A stretch of DNA of 64,000 nt from assembly GCF_014203125.1 (NCBI RefSeq), contig NZ_JACHIH010000010.1:63612-127611 (forward strand). The letters are read 5' to 3'. The position numbers were made by a program, and so were the translations under genes. Source of the stretch: Rhodopseudomonas rhenobacensis. GTDB taxonomy: Bacteria > Pseudomonadota > Alphaproteobacteria > Rhizobiales > Xanthobacteraceae. Below, piece by piece: positions 1 to 8,048 of the stretch. A model generated the notes under the pieces. It was given only the letters and a program-made list of their open reading frames with translations, was not told where the DNA came from and searched no databases. Position 1 is the stretch's first letter; every line of letters starts with the position of its first letter.

Positions 1-88
1 GCGCGCGCGCCCCCCCCGGGGGCGGGGGGGGGGGGGGGCCCCCCCCCCCGGCGGGGGGGGGGGGGGGGGGGGGGGGGCCCCCCCCCGC
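1..88. other. G/C homopolymer run, probable assembly artefact
   Basis: The first ~88 bases consist only of G and C, with homopolymer blocks of more than ten bases. Nothing else in the window looks like this, and normal GC-rich coding DNA here is never homopolymeric. It most likely marks a contig end or a sequencing/scaffolding error upstream of hupC, where hupL would be expected. No coding potential is seen. Confidence 0.7.
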
Positions 89-106
89 TTCATCGAAACG
101 CGGCGC

Positions 107-170
107 CCCCTCACCCGGCGCGCCAAGCTTCGCTTGTCGCGCCACCCTCTCCCCGCAAGCGGGGAGAGGG
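107..170. repeat. REP-like palindromic element, copy 1
   Basis: The segment ends in a perfect 26-bp inverted repeat (145-170, arms CCCTCTCCCCGC and GCGGGGAGAGGG around AA). It is preceded by a CCCTCACCCGGC stretch. The same hairpin recurs at 18976-18999 and 19083-19108 between cobO and cobQ, so this is a dispersed intergenic family. It lies just upstream of hupC and could form a strong RNA hairpin there. Confidence 0.75.
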
Positions 171-275
171 AAGTTCGCCGCGCCGCTGCTATCAACGTCG
201 ACGCTACGCGGCAGCAAACGTTTCATCCAGCCGGGTTGGCCCCCAGGCCCGTGCGGCGGCTTCAAGGAGATAACC

Positions 276-1010
276 ATGACCGAGATCGCGCGGGTTCACG
301 GCCCCCTCGACGCCCACGGCGAACGCGCCAAGTCGCTGCAGACCGTCTATGTCTATGAAGCGCCGGTCCGGCTCTGGCACTGGGTCAACGCGCTGTTGAT
401 CGTGACCTTGTGCATCACCGGCTATCTGATCGGCTCGCCGCTGCCGTCGGTGTCGGGCGAGGCCTCGGCGAGCTTCCAGATGGGCTACATCCGCTTTGCG
501 CATTTCGCCGCCGGGCAATCGCTGATCGTGTTCTTCCTGCTGCGGCTGTATTGGGCGTTCGTCGGCAACCGCAACTCGCGGCAGATCTTCTATCTGCCGC
601 TGCACAACCGCACCTGGTGGTGGGGCATCCTCTACGAGTTGAAATGGTACCTCTTCATGGTGAAGGACCCGAAGAAGTACATCGGCCACAACCCGCTGGC
701 GCATGTGGCGATGTTCTCCTTCATGCTGTTCCTGCTGTTCATGATGGCGAGCGGCATGGCGCTGTATTCCGAAGGCCAGGGCATCGACAGCTGGCAATAC
801 AAGGTGTTCGGCTTCATGTTCGCGATCTTCCCGAACAGCCAGGATCTGCACACTTGGCATCACCTCGGGATGTGGGCGATCGTGGTGTTCGTCGTCGTGC
901 ATATCTACGCTGCGGTGCGCGAGGACATTCTCAGCCGCCAGAGCATGATCTCGTCGATGATCTCCGGCGAGCGCCTGTTCCGCGACGACATCGACGATTT
1001 CCCGCGATGA
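276..1010 (+). CDS. hupC: Ni/Fe-hydrogenase b-type cytochrome subunit HupC
   Basis: Integral membrane di-haem cytochrome b that anchors the HupSL uptake hydrogenase and passes electrons from H2 to the quinone pool. The 244-residue product has four hydrophobic segments. Candidate haem-ligand histidines lie near the start of TM1 (RLWHWVNALL), in the second segment (RFAHFAAGQ) and in the last segments (HTWHHLGMW, VVVHIYAAV), as in the HupC/HyaC family. The ATG has a strong Shine-Dalgarno (AAGGAG, 8 bases upstream). Its stop overlaps the hupD start by four bases. hupS and hupL should lie upstream but are outside the window or lost at the G/C run. Confidence 0.95.
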   Translation: MTEIARVHGPLDAHGERAKSLQTVYVYEAPVRLWHWVNALLIVTLCITGYLIGSPLPSVSGEASASFQMGYIRFAHFAAGQSLIVFFLLRLYWAFVGNRNSRQIFYLPLHNRTWWWGILYELKWYLFMVKDPKKYIGHNPLAHVAMFSFMLFLLFMMASGMALYSEGQGIDSWQYKVFGFMFAIFPNSQDLHTWHHLGMWAIVVFVVVHIYAAVREDILSRQSMISSMISGERLFRDDIDDFPR

Positions 1011-1627
1011 GCGCGATGATCAGCAGCGACAGCCAGCCGCTCCGCACGCTGGTGCTCGGCATCGGCAACATCCTGTGGGCCGACGAAGGCTTTGGCGTGC
1101 GCGCGGTGGAGCAATTCCACCAGCGCTACGTCTGTCCCGAGAACGTCACGGTGATGGACGGCGGCACGCAAGGGCTCTACCTCGTACAATATGTCAACGA
1201 GGCCGACCGGCTGATCGTGTTCGACGCCGTCGATTACGGCCTTGCGCCCGGCACGCTGAAGCTGGTGCGCAATGAGGAGGTGCCTAAATTCACCGGCATC
1301 AAGAAGATGAGCCTACATCAGACCGGCTTCCAGGAAGTGCTCAGCGCCGCCGAACTGCTCGGTCATGTGCCCAGCGAGATGTTGCTGATCGGCTGCCAGC
1401 CGCAGGATCTGGAGAACTGGGGTGGCCCGTTGACCGCGCCGGTGCGCGGCCAGATCGACGCCGCGGTCGACGCCGCGGTGGCGGCTTTGGCCGCGTGGGG
1501 CGTCGAAGTGACGCCGCGCGAAAGGCCGCTGGCACCTGACGAGCGCCTGCTTGAAGGCGCGATCGATTTCGACAATTACGAGCGCTGCCCGACCGCGCGG
1601 GCGCTGCTCGGCGATCGCGGTGCGTGA
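1007..1627 (+). CDS. hupD: Hydrogenase maturation protease HupD
   Basis: Endopeptidase that removes the C-terminal tail of the hydrogenase large subunit after nickel insertion. The 206-residue protein begins with the family motif LGIGNILWADEGFG, whose Glu is one of the nickel-sensing ligands. MDGGTQGLYL and the SLHQTGF histidine segment follow, matching the HupD/HyaD peptidase A31 family. The ATG at 1007 overlaps the hupC stop (ATGA), which suggests translational coupling. The usual C-terminal part is somewhat long and ends in a variable tail. hupE, present next to hupD in Rhizobium leguminosarum, is missing, as in Bradyrhizobium. Confidence 0.95.
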   Translation: MSAMISSDSQPLRTLVLGIGNILWADEGFGVRAVEQFHQRYVCPENVTVMDGGTQGLYLVQYVNEADRLIVFDAVDYGLAPGTLKLVRNEEVPKFTGIKKMSLHQTGFQEVLSAAELLGHVPSEMLLIGCQPQDLENWGGPLTAPVRGQIDAAVDAAVAALAAWGVEVTPRERPLAPDERLLEGAIDFDNYERCPTARALLGDRGA

Positions 1628-1649
1628 TCGAGCAGGGGAGCCCAACCGC

Positions 1650-1961
1650 ATGTGCGTAGGCGTGCCGATGACGGTGGTGACCAGCGACGACGGCACCGCG
1701 CTGTGCGAGCGGCGCGGCGAGCAGCGCCGCGTCTCGACGCTGCTGATCGGCGAGGTCGCGGTCGGCGACCGGGTGCTGGTGTTCATCGACAACGCGGTGC
1801 GGCTGCTCGAGCCTGAGGAAGCCCGGCTGATCGACGACGCGCTCGATGGCCTGGCCGCGGCGATCGAGGGCCGTGACTTCGAACATCTGTTCGCCGACCT
1901 GATCGACCGCGAACCGCAACTGCCGGAATTTTTGCGCAGCCAGGTCACGCCGCAGGGTTGA
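1650..1961 (+). CDS. hupF: HypC-like hydrogenase chaperone HupF
   Basis: Small chaperone of the HypC/HybG/HupF family that keeps the large-subunit precursor open during cofactor assembly, particularly under oxygen. The 103-residue product starts MCVGVPM, with the essential Cys2 exposed after Met removal. This is the reason for choosing the ATG at 1650 rather than any upstream codon. It is longer than canonical HypC (75 residues at 6694-6921), with a C-terminal extension typical of HupF. It follows hupD after 22 bases. A 273-base gap with a sigma-54 promoter follows it. Confidence 0.9.
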   Translation: MCVGVPMTVVTSDDGTALCERRGEQRRVSTLLIGEVAVGDRVLVFIDNAVRLLEPEEARLIDDALDGLAAAIEGRDFEHLFADLIDREPQLPEFLRSQVTPQG

Positions 1962-2141
1962 GACCGCGCGCGACGCCGTGCCGGCGTTGCCCCTGCGACT
2001 AATGTGGGGTCGCACGCTCCTGCAATTTAACTTTGCAGCGCTGCCAAATCATGTTTCCATTTGCGGCGTCGCCTCGCCGCGGGATGGTCAGAAGCTGTCC
2101 AATATCGGCCACGTTGCTTCCATCGGCGGGCGTCGAATGGT

Positions 2142-2157
2142 TGGCATGTCGCTTGCT
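2142..2157 (+). promoter_or_regulatory. sigma-54 (-24/-12) promoter upstream of hupG
   Basis: The sequence TGGCATGTCGCTTGCT matches the RpoN consensus TGGCAC-N5-TTGCW at every defined position except the last C of the -24 element. The invariant GG and GC are exactly ten bases apart. It lies in the only long gap of the hup train (1962-2234), 78 bases before the hupG ATG. HoxA, encoded downstream, is a sigma-54 activator. Separate initiation of hupGHIJK-hyp from this site is inferred. Confidence 0.65.
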
Positions 2158-2234
2158 GAACCGTTCAAAGCTTGCCCGCTGAATGGCAAGTCGAAAATAC
2201 AACAAGTGTCGAAACACAACATCACGGGGGGAAG

Positions 2235-2636
2235 ATGAGCACATCGCTCGCTGCAGAAGACGTGCGCCTTGATGGCATGCCGACGGTCGATGCCGCGACG
2301 CTCGACGACATCTTCGCCTCCGCTCCCGAAACCATCCTGCTGCTGTTCTTTCGCGGCGATCCGACCCGCGCCGAAGTCGGCGACATCGCCGTGGTGCTGC
2401 CGCAACTCGGCAAGGCGTTTGCCGGCCGGCTGCGTCCTGCCGTCGTGGCGGCCTCGGCCGAGCAAGCGCTGATGCAGCGCTGCGGGGTCCGCGCGATGCC
2501 GAGCCTGGCGCTGCTGCGCGCCGACCGCACGCTCGGCGTCATTGCCAAGATTCAGGACTGGTCGGTCTATCTCGCGCGCATCGAAGCGATGCTCGCAGCC
2601 GACGGTCATTCCGCGCAGCAGGGAGCGACGTCATGA
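2235..2636 (+). CDS. hupG: Hydrogenase accessory protein HupG (HyaE-like, thioredoxin fold)
   Basis: Probable chaperone for the Tat-exported small subunit HupS, homologous to HyaE/HoxO. The 133-residue protein shows a thioredoxin-like layout (a hydrophobic strand [12 protein letters not shown], then [14 protein letters not shown]) but lacks a CXXC active site. This is characteristic of HyaE-type proteins, which bind Tat signal peptides rather than reduce disulfides. The ATG at 2235 is preceded by GGGGGGAAG. An upstream in-frame extension to 2172 has no ribosome site. The stop overlaps the hupH ATG by four bases. Confidence 0.88.
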   Translation: MSTSLAAEDVRLDGMPTVDAATLDDIFASAPETILLLFFRGDPTRAEVGDIAVVLPQLGKAFAGRLRPAVVAASAEQALMQRCGVRAMPSLALLRADRTLGVIAKIQDWSVYLARIEAMLAADGHSAQQGATS

Positions 2637-3505
2637 AGGTGGGCTATTGGAGCGCCGACGGCGGCGACGACGTCGCGATGATGCTGCTGCCGGTCGGCCA
2701 CGATCCCGCCGACGCCTCCCGCCGCGGCCTGACCCGGACCGGCGCGGTGGCGGCGCTGTCGACGCAGAGCGGCGCCGAGCTGACGCAGCAATGTCCGCAA
2801 TTGCTGGCGCTATTGCCGCGGCTCGCCGCCGCCTTGGCGGCGCAGCGCGCCGACGCGCCGACGCAAGTTTTTGCGCTGGATGAGTTGTCACCCGCCGAGC
2901 GCGAGCTGTTGGTCGACGTGCTCGGCGAGGGCGAGGTCGGCGGCATCGTCGCGCTGCCGGATCGCCGCATCGTCCAGATCCAGGAATCCGTGCTTGCCGG
3001 GCTGTGGCTGGTCCGCATCGAGGGCGACGCCGCGCAGCCGCGCGTCGAATATGTCGAGATCGGCGCGATCCCCGAACTGGTGCGCCGCGCCGCGCAGGAT
3101 TTCACCGCCAGCGACGTGGTGCTGGGCGACGCGCCCGCCGACGCCATGAACGTGATGCCGGTGCTGGCGGAGATCCGCGAGCGCAAGGCCGCGCATCGTC
3201 CCGGCCTGCCGTCGCACGTCATCAACTTCACGCTGTTGCCGATGAACGCCGTCGACATGGCGCATCTGCAGGCCACGCTCGGCAACGGCCCGATCCAGCT
3301 GCATTCGCGCGGCTACGGCTCCTGCCGGGTGCTGGCGACCGCGACGCGCGACGTCTGGTCGGTGCAGTTCCTCAACGCCATGGACACCATGATCCTCGAC
3401 ACGCTGGAGATCGGCGACGTGCCGGCCGCGGCCTGCGCCGCCGACGAAGATTTCCAGGACTCCGCGGAACGCTTGCGTGAAATCGTCGAGGCGTATTTCG
3501 AATGA
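2633..3505 (+). CDS. hupH: Hydrogenase expression/formation protein HupH (HyaF-like)
   Basis: Accessory protein of the HupH/HyaF/HoxQ family, implicated in maturation or protection of the HupS small subunit in oxygen-exposed hydrogenases. The 290-residue product has the family's usual length. A well-conserved C-terminal half includes [11 protein letters not shown], the [15 protein letters not shown] stretch, [17 protein letters not shown] and a final acidic REIVEAYFE. The ATG overlaps the hupG stop (ATGA) and the TGA overlaps hupI, so hupG-H-I are translationally coupled. Confidence 0.92.
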   Translation: MKVGYWSADGGDDVAMMLLPVGHDPADASRRGLTRTGAVAALSTQSGAELTQQCPQLLALLPRLAAALAAQRADAPTQVFALDELSPAERELLVDVLGEGEVGGIVALPDRRIVQIQESVLAGLWLVRIEGDAAQPRVEYVEIGAIPELVRRAAQDFTASDVVLGDAPADAMNVMPVLAEIRERKAAHRPGLPSHVINFTLLPMNAVDMAHLQATLGNGPIQLHSRGYGSCRVLATATRDVWSVQFLNAMDTMILDTLEIGDVPAAACAADEDFQDSAERLREIVEAYFE

Positions 3506-3714
3506 GCGGCTTCGAGAATTTCGGCCGGCGCGAAACCGACGTGGCGACCCGGATGGAATGCGGCATCTGCTGGACGGTGTACGATCCGGCGGACGGCGAT
3601 CCCAATCGCGGCGCCGAGCCGGGCACGCCGTTCTCGGAGCTGCCGGAAGACTGGAGCTGTCCGAACTGCGACGCGCCGGCCAGCAAATTCATGAGGCTCG
3701 ACGATGAGCCGTGA
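3502..3714 (+). CDS. hupI: Rubredoxin HupI
   Basis: Small iron protein of 70 residues with the rubredoxin pattern: [12 protein letters not shown] supplies CXXC, and [12 protein letters not shown] supplies the second CXXC. The signature [10 protein letters not shown] lies near the C terminus. In hup clusters this rubredoxin acts in small-subunit maturation under aerobic conditions, probably as an electron carrier. A short N-terminal extension precedes the first CXXC pair. It overlaps both hupH (ATGA) and hupJ (11 bases). Confidence 0.95.
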   Translation: MSGFENFGRRETDVATRMECGICWTVYDPADGDPNRGAEPGTPFSELPEDWSCPNCDAPASKFMRLDDEP

Positions 3715-4261
3715 CCCCGCGCAAACCAAGGCTGATACTGACAAGGTCGAGGCCGAGAAGGCCGCGGCGATCGGCGCGGCGCTGGCGGCGCTGTATCGCG
3801 CCGCCGATCGCGGCATGCGCGAGCTGCCGATCTACAACACGGCACTTGAGGTTGCCGCAGTCGGCTTTCGCGCGCACGAGGGGCGAGCGCTCGGCGTGGT
3901 GCTGACGCCGTGGTTCATGAATCTGGTGCTGGCGCCGCTCGATGCCGGCGAGGGCAGCGATGCGCCGCCCGGTGCGACGGTCTCGCGCAGCCTGCCGGCG
4001 GGCCTCTTCGAATTCACCGTCGGCGCGCTGGATGGTTTTGGCATCATCGAGAGCTGCTCGCTGTATTCGCCGATGTTCGACTTCGCCGATCAGCAAAGCG
4101 CGCTCGCCGCAGCCGAGGCGGCGCTCCAAGCGGTGCTCGATCCGGGATTCGACGTGGCGCCCGCGGAGACTGCAGCCGCGTCGCCGCCAAAGCCGCGAAG
4201 CGCCGCGATCGATCGGCGCAATTTCCTGCGCGGCGCGTTGTCGAGCGGAGCGCGGCCATGA
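3704..4261 (+). CDS. hupJ: Hydrogenase assembly chaperone HupJ (HybE family)
   Basis: A 185-residue member of the HybE/HupJ/HoxT family, which assists hydrogenase subunit assembly and, in HybE, Tat-export proofreading. Recognisable segments are MRELPIYN near residue 35, VLTPWFMNLVLAP in the middle (the most conserved signature of the family) and the FADQQSALAAAEAALQAVLDP helix. The C-terminal tail contains DRRNFLRGALSSG, which resembles a twin-arginine-like stretch; its meaning is unknown. The start codon is inside the hupI end and the stop overlaps the hupK start (ATGA). Confidence 0.9.
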   Translation: MSRDPAQTKADTDKVEAEKAAAIGAALAALYRAADRGMRELPIYNTALEVAAVGFRAHEGRALGVVLTPWFMNLVLAPLDAGEGSDAPPGATVSRSLPAGLFEFTVGALDGFGIIESCSLYSPMFDFADQQSALAAAEAALQAVLDPGFDVAPAETAAASPPKPRSAAIDRRNFLRGALSSGARP

Positions 4262-5382
4262 CCAGCGCGGCGGCAGCGGATGGCATCGAGGTCACACTGT
4301 CCGTATCGGACGGCCGTGTCACTGAGGTTGCCATCACCGCGCGGCCGCCCTCCGGCATCGATCGCTACGCCAGGGGCCGGCCCGCCGACGAGGTCGCCCG
4401 CGCGCTGCCGCGGATCTTTGGGCTCTGCGCGATGGCGCAGGGCGCCGCAGTCGCTGCGGCGATCGCCGCCGCGCGCGGCACCGCGCTTGCTCCCGATCAG
4501 TTGGCGGCAAGGGCGAGCGCGGTCGCCGCCGAACGCGTGCTGGAATTGCTGCGCGGCACGGTGACCATGCTTGCAGGATCGGATCTCGGCGGCACCGCGC
4601 CGGCGTTGCGCGCGCTCGCCGCCGCGACCCGCAGCTTCAGCTTCGACGCGGCGTGGACCGACCGCGCCACCAGCGATGCCGCGATCGCCGCGATCGAGCA
4701 GAGCCTCGACGCGCTCGGGCTGCCCAAGCATTGCTTCGACGACGCCGATACTTATCAACGCTGGACTGCATCCGATGCGCCGATGGCACGACTGCTGCAG
4801 CCGTTGCTCGCCGGCGATGCCAGTTTCGGCGCGCGGCCGCTCGACGCGCTCGATCCCGCCGACGATGCGGTGATCGCCGATCAATTGGCGCAGTCCGGCG
4901 CGGCGTTCGCCGCCCGTCCGCATCTGCAAAGCCGCACGCCTGAAACCGGCGCGTTATCGCGGACACACACGCATCCGCTGCTGGCCTCGCGCGAGACAGG
5001 CTTAAGCGCGCGCATCCTGGCGCGGCTGATCGAGGCGCGGCAAACGCCGGAGCTGCTACGCGGGCTCGCCTCTGGCACGGCCGATCCCGCCGAACTGATC
5101 GCCGCGACGCCGCTCGCGCCCGGCATCGGCTTCGCCGCGGTGGAATGCGCCCGCGGCCGGCTGCATCACTGGATCGCGCTCGACGGCCATGACCGCGTCG
5201 CGCGGCTAGAAATTCTGGCGCCGACCGAATGGAATTTTCACCCCGAAGGCCCGCTGGTGCGCGCGCTGCACGGCGTTGCCGCGAAAGCCGATGACGACCG
5301 CCGCCGCATCGAACAACTAATCGCGGCGTTCGATCCGTGCGTAGGCCTTTCGGTGCATTTTGCGGAGGCCGCCGATGCATGA
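4258..5382 (+). CDS. hupK: Hydrogenase maturation scaffold HupK (HoxV-like, degenerate large subunit)
   Basis: HupK/HoxV proteins are paralogues of the hydrogenase large subunit, proposed as scaffolds for the Fe(CN)2CO cofactor. The 374-residue sequence shows this. Near residue 58, RIFGLCAMAQ stands where active subunits have RICGVCPVAH. Near the C terminus, FDPCVGLSVH stands for FDPCxxCxxH. One cysteine of each CXXC pair is thus kept and the other replaced (Phe, Leu). The ATG at 4258 overlaps the hupJ stop. An open frame continues upstream but only as a shadow of hupJ. The C terminus overlaps hypA by eight bases. Confidence 0.9.
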   Translation: MTSAAAADGIEVTLSVSDGRVTEVAITARPPSGIDRYARGRPADEVARALPRIFGLCAMAQGAAVAAAIAAARGTALAPDQLAARASAVAAERVLELLRGTVTMLAGSDLGGTAPALRALAAATRSFSFDAAWTDRATSDAAIAAIEQSLDALGLPKHCFDDADTYQRWTASDAPMARLLQPLLAGDASFGARPLDALDPADDAVIADQLAQSGAAFAARPHLQSRTPETGALSRTHTHPLLASRETGLSARILARLIEARQTPELLRGLASGTADPAELIAATPLAPGIGFAAVECARGRLHHWIALDGHDRVARLEILAPTEWNFHPEGPLVRALHGVAAKADDDRRRIEQLIAAFDPCVGLSVHFAEAADA

Positions 5383-5716
5383 GATGGCTTTGTGCGAAGG
5401 CATGCTCGACATCATCCAGCGCGAGGCCGAGCGCCAGCAATTCAGCCGGGTGCGCGCGGTCTGGGTCGAGATCGGCGCGCTCAGCCATGTCGAGCCCGAG
5501 GCGATGCGGTTCTGCTTCTCCGCGGTGACCCACGGCAGCATCGCCGCCGACGCCCGCTTTGAGGTGGTGGAGGTGCCTGGCGAAGCCTGGTGCATGACTT
5601 GCGAGAAGACCGTGCCGGTTAAGCGGCGCTACGATCCGTGCCCGCATTGCGGCGGGCATCAATTGCAGGTGACCGCGGGTGACGACCTGCGCGTCAAGGA
5701 ATTGGAGGTCGATTGA
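5375..5716 (+). CDS. hypA: Hydrogenase nickel incorporation protein HypA
   Basis: Nickel metallochaperone that works with HypB to deliver Ni to the large subunit. The 113-residue protein starts [10 protein letters not shown], with the nickel-ligand His2, so the ATG at 5375 is chosen over the upstream TTG at 5360. A zinc site is formed by WCMTCEK and PCPHCGG around residues 70-90. Length and layout are standard. It overlaps the hupK end by eight bases. Its TGA shares its last base with the hypB ATG. Confidence 0.95.
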   Translation: MHEMALCEGMLDIIQREAERQQFSRVRAVWVEIGALSHVEPEAMRFCFSAVTHGSIAADARFEVVEVPGEAWCMTCEKTVPVKRRYDPCPHCGGHQLQVTAGDDLRVKELEVD

Positions 5717-6678
5717 TGTGTACGGTGTGCGGATGCGACGGCAAGCCCGATCACGATGATGCTCACGACGGCCACGATCATGAGCACGAGCACGCCCACG
5801 GCCATGCTCATCATCATCACCACCATCATCATCACGATGGCGATGACCATGATCATAGCCGTGCGCATGACCACATTCATGATCATGCGCATAATCACGC
5901 CCTTACGCATGATCACGACCATGACCACGCGCCGGCGAGTGCAGCCACGCTGGATTTCGGCGGCGGCATCGCCGGCGTGCATGTCGCCGGGCTTTCGCAA
6001 TCGCGCATCGTGCAGATCGAGCGCGACATTCTCGGCAAGAACAACAGTTATGCCGCCGACAATCGCGCCCGCTTCGCCGCCGCCGGCACGCTGGCGCTGA
6101 ACCTCGTTTCCAGCCCCGGCTCCGGCAAGACCTCGCTGCTGGTCCGCGCCATCACCGACCTCAAGGACAAATTCCCGATCGCGGTGATCGAGGGCGATCA
6201 GCAGACCGCCAACGACGCCGAGCGCATCCGCGCCAGCGGCGCGCCGGCGATCCAGATCAACACCGGCAAGGGCTGCCACCTCGACGCCCACATGATCGGC
6301 CACGCGTTCGGTCAACTGCCGCCGCTGGCGCAAGGCGTGCTGTTCATCGAGAATGTCGGCAATCTGGTCTGTCCCGCGGCGTTCGATCTCGGCGAGGCGC
6401 ACAAGGTGGTGGTGCTGTCGGTCACCGAAGGCGAAGACAAGCCGCTGAAGTATCCCGACATGTTCGCAGCCGCCGATCTGATGCTGATCAACAAGGTCGA
6501 CCTATTGCCGCATCTGGATTTCGATCTGGCGAGCTGCATCGAATACGCCCGCCGGATCAATCCGAAGATCGCGGTGCTGACGCTGTCGGCGCGTAGCGGC
6601 GAGGGCCTGCCGGCGTTCTACGCCTGGATCGAGAAGCGTTTGGCCGAAGCGCGCGGCGCCGCCAAGGCGGCCGAGTAA
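5716..6678 (+). CDS. hypB: Hydrogenase nickel incorporation GTPase HypB
   Basis: GTPase that drives nickel insertion. The 320-residue product has three parts: the N-terminal high-affinity nickel motif MCTVCGC; a His/Asp-rich stretch up to about residue 72 with 29 histidines, nine of them consecutive; and a SIMIBI GTPase domain with P-loop [11 protein letters not shown], the [13 protein letters not shown] switch segment and NKVDLLPH for guanine recognition. The His tract is of the storage type found in rhizobial HypB and may double as a nickel reserve. The start at 5716 is coupled to hypA (TGATG). hypC follows after 15 bases. Confidence 0.96.
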   Translation: MCTVCGCDGKPDHDDAHDGHDHEHEHAHGHAHHHHHHHHHDGDDHDHSRAHDHIHDHAHNHALTHDHDHDHAPASAATLDFGGGIAGVHVAGLSQSRIVQIERDILGKNNSYAADNRARFAAAGTLALNLVSSPGSGKTSLLVRAITDLKDKFPIAVIEGDQQTANDAERIRASGAPAIQINTGKGCHLDAHMIGHAFGQLPPLAQGVLFIENVGNLVCPAAFDLGEAHKVVVLSVTEGEDKPLKYPDMFAAADLMLINKVDLLPHLDFDLASCIEYARRINPKIAVLTLSARSGEGLPAFYAWIEKRLAEARGAAKAAE

Positions 6679-6693
6679 CCGGAGAACGAGCGA

Positions 6694-6921
6694 ATGTGTC
6701 TGGCGATCCCGGCCGAAGTCATCGAACTCTTGCCCGACCAGATGGCGCGGGTCAGCGTCGACGGCGTCGGCAAGCTGGTCTCGGTGGCGCTGCTCGACGA
6801 GCTCGCGATCGGCGACTACGTCGTGCTGCATGTCGGCTTCGCGCTGACACGGATCGATCCGGAGGAGGCGCGTCGAACCCTGGCGCTGCTCGGCCAGCTC
6901 GGCGCGGAGGTTTTGGCATGA
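6694..6921 (+). CDS. hypC: Hydrogenase assembly chaperone HypC
   Basis: A 75-residue chaperone that binds iron and CO2 and hands the Fe(CN)2CO unit from HypD to the large-subunit precursor. The sequence begins MCLAIPAEV with the essential Cys2 and contains the family strand GDYVVLHVGFALTRID. The size is canonical, unlike the longer HupF at 1650-1961. GGAGAACGAGCG before the ATG provides the ribosome site. The stop overlaps the hypD start (ATGA). Confidence 0.96.
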   Translation: MCLAIPAEVIELLPDQMARVSVDGVGKLVSVALLDELAIGDYVVLHVGFALTRIDPEEARRTLALLGQLGAEVLA

Positions 6922-8048
6922 AATACGTCGACGAATATCGCGACGGAAAGCTCGCCCGCGGCGTGGCGGCCGCCATCGCCCGCGACAGCGATCCCGCGCG
7001 CAACTACGCGCTGATGGAATTTTGCGGCGGCCACACCCACGCGATCTCGCGCTACGGCCTCGAGGACCTGCTGCCGGGCAACGTTCGCATGGTGCACGGC
7101 CCCGGCTGCCCGGTCTGCGTGCTGCCGGTCGGCCGCATCGACATGGCGCTGCAGCTCGCAGCAAAGCCCAACGTCACGCTGTGTTGTTATGGCGATCTGA
7201 TGCGGGTGCCGGGCTCGCGCGGCAACTCGCTGCTGCGCGCCAAGGCGGCGGGCGCCGACATCCGCATGGTGTATTCGACGCTCGACGCGCTCGTGATCGC
7301 CGAAGCCGAGCCGTCGCGCGACGTGGTGTTCTTCGCCATCGGTTTCGAGACCACCACGCCGCCGACCGCGCTTTCGATCCGGCTGGCGCTGAAGCGGGAC
7401 CTCGGCAATTTCAGCGTGTTCTGCAACCACGTGCTGACGCCGTCGGCGATCGAACGGATTCTCGCCTGCGACAGCGACGGCGTGCGCATCGACGGCTTCG
7501 TCGGCCCCGCGCATGTCTCGACCGTGATCGGCACCGCGCCGTTTCGGCGCTTTGCGCAAGACTTCGCCAAGCCGGTTGTGGTCGCGGGCTTCGAGCCGCT
7601 CGACGTGATGCAGGCGATATTGATGCTGATCCGCCAGGTTAATGACGGCCGCCACGAGGTCGAGAATCAGTACATCCGCGCCGTCACCGAACACGGCAAC
7701 CGTATCGCCCAGGCCGAGGTCGCGGACATTTTCGAACTGCGCGAAAATTTCGAATGGCGCGGGCTTGGGCAACTTCCCGACAGCGCGCTGCGGCTGAAAG
7801 ACGCCTATGCGGGCTTCGACGCCGAGCGGCGCTTTGCGCTCGATGATATTTCCGCCAGCGACAATCCGGCCTGCGAATGCGGCGCCATCCTGCGCGGCGT
7901 CAAGCGCCCGGCCGAATGCAGATTGTTCGGCACCGTTTGCACGCCAGAAACCCCGATGGGCTCCTGCATGGTGTCGTCGGAGGGCGCTTGCGCGGCGCAT
8001 TGGAGCTACGGCCGGTTTCGCGACCACGCCAGGAGGAAGACCGCATGA
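6918..8048 (+). CDS. hypD: Hydrogenase formation protein HypD
   Basis: Fe-S scaffold on which the Fe(CN)2CO group of the NiFe site is built together with HypC and HypE. The 376-residue protein carries the diagnostic motifs MEFCGGHTHAI near residue 33, HGPGCPVCVLP near 58, GFETTTPP and FCNHV. A C-terminal cysteine set for the [4Fe-4S] cluster is also present (NPACECGAILRG, followed by CRLFGTVCTPETPMGSCMVS). The ATG at 6918 overlaps hypC (ATGA). An ATGA overlap leads into hypE. Confidence 0.97.
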   Translation: MKYVDEYRDGKLARGVAAAIARDSDPARNYALMEFCGGHTHAISRYGLEDLLPGNVRMVHGPGCPVCVLPVGRIDMALQLAAKPNVTLCCYGDLMRVPGSRGNSLLRAKAAGADIRMVYSTLDALVIAEAEPSRDVVFFAIGFETTTPPTALSIRLALKRDLGNFSVFCNHVLTPSAIERILACDSDGVRIDGFVGPAHVSTVIGTAPFRRFAQDFAKPVVVAGFEPLDVMQAILMLIRQVNDGRHEVENQYIRAVTEHGNRIAQAEVADIFELRENFEWRGLGQLPDSALRLKDAYAGFDAERRFALDDISASDNPACECGAILRGVKRPAECRLFGTVCTPETPMGSCMVSSEGACAAHWSYGRFRDHARRKTA

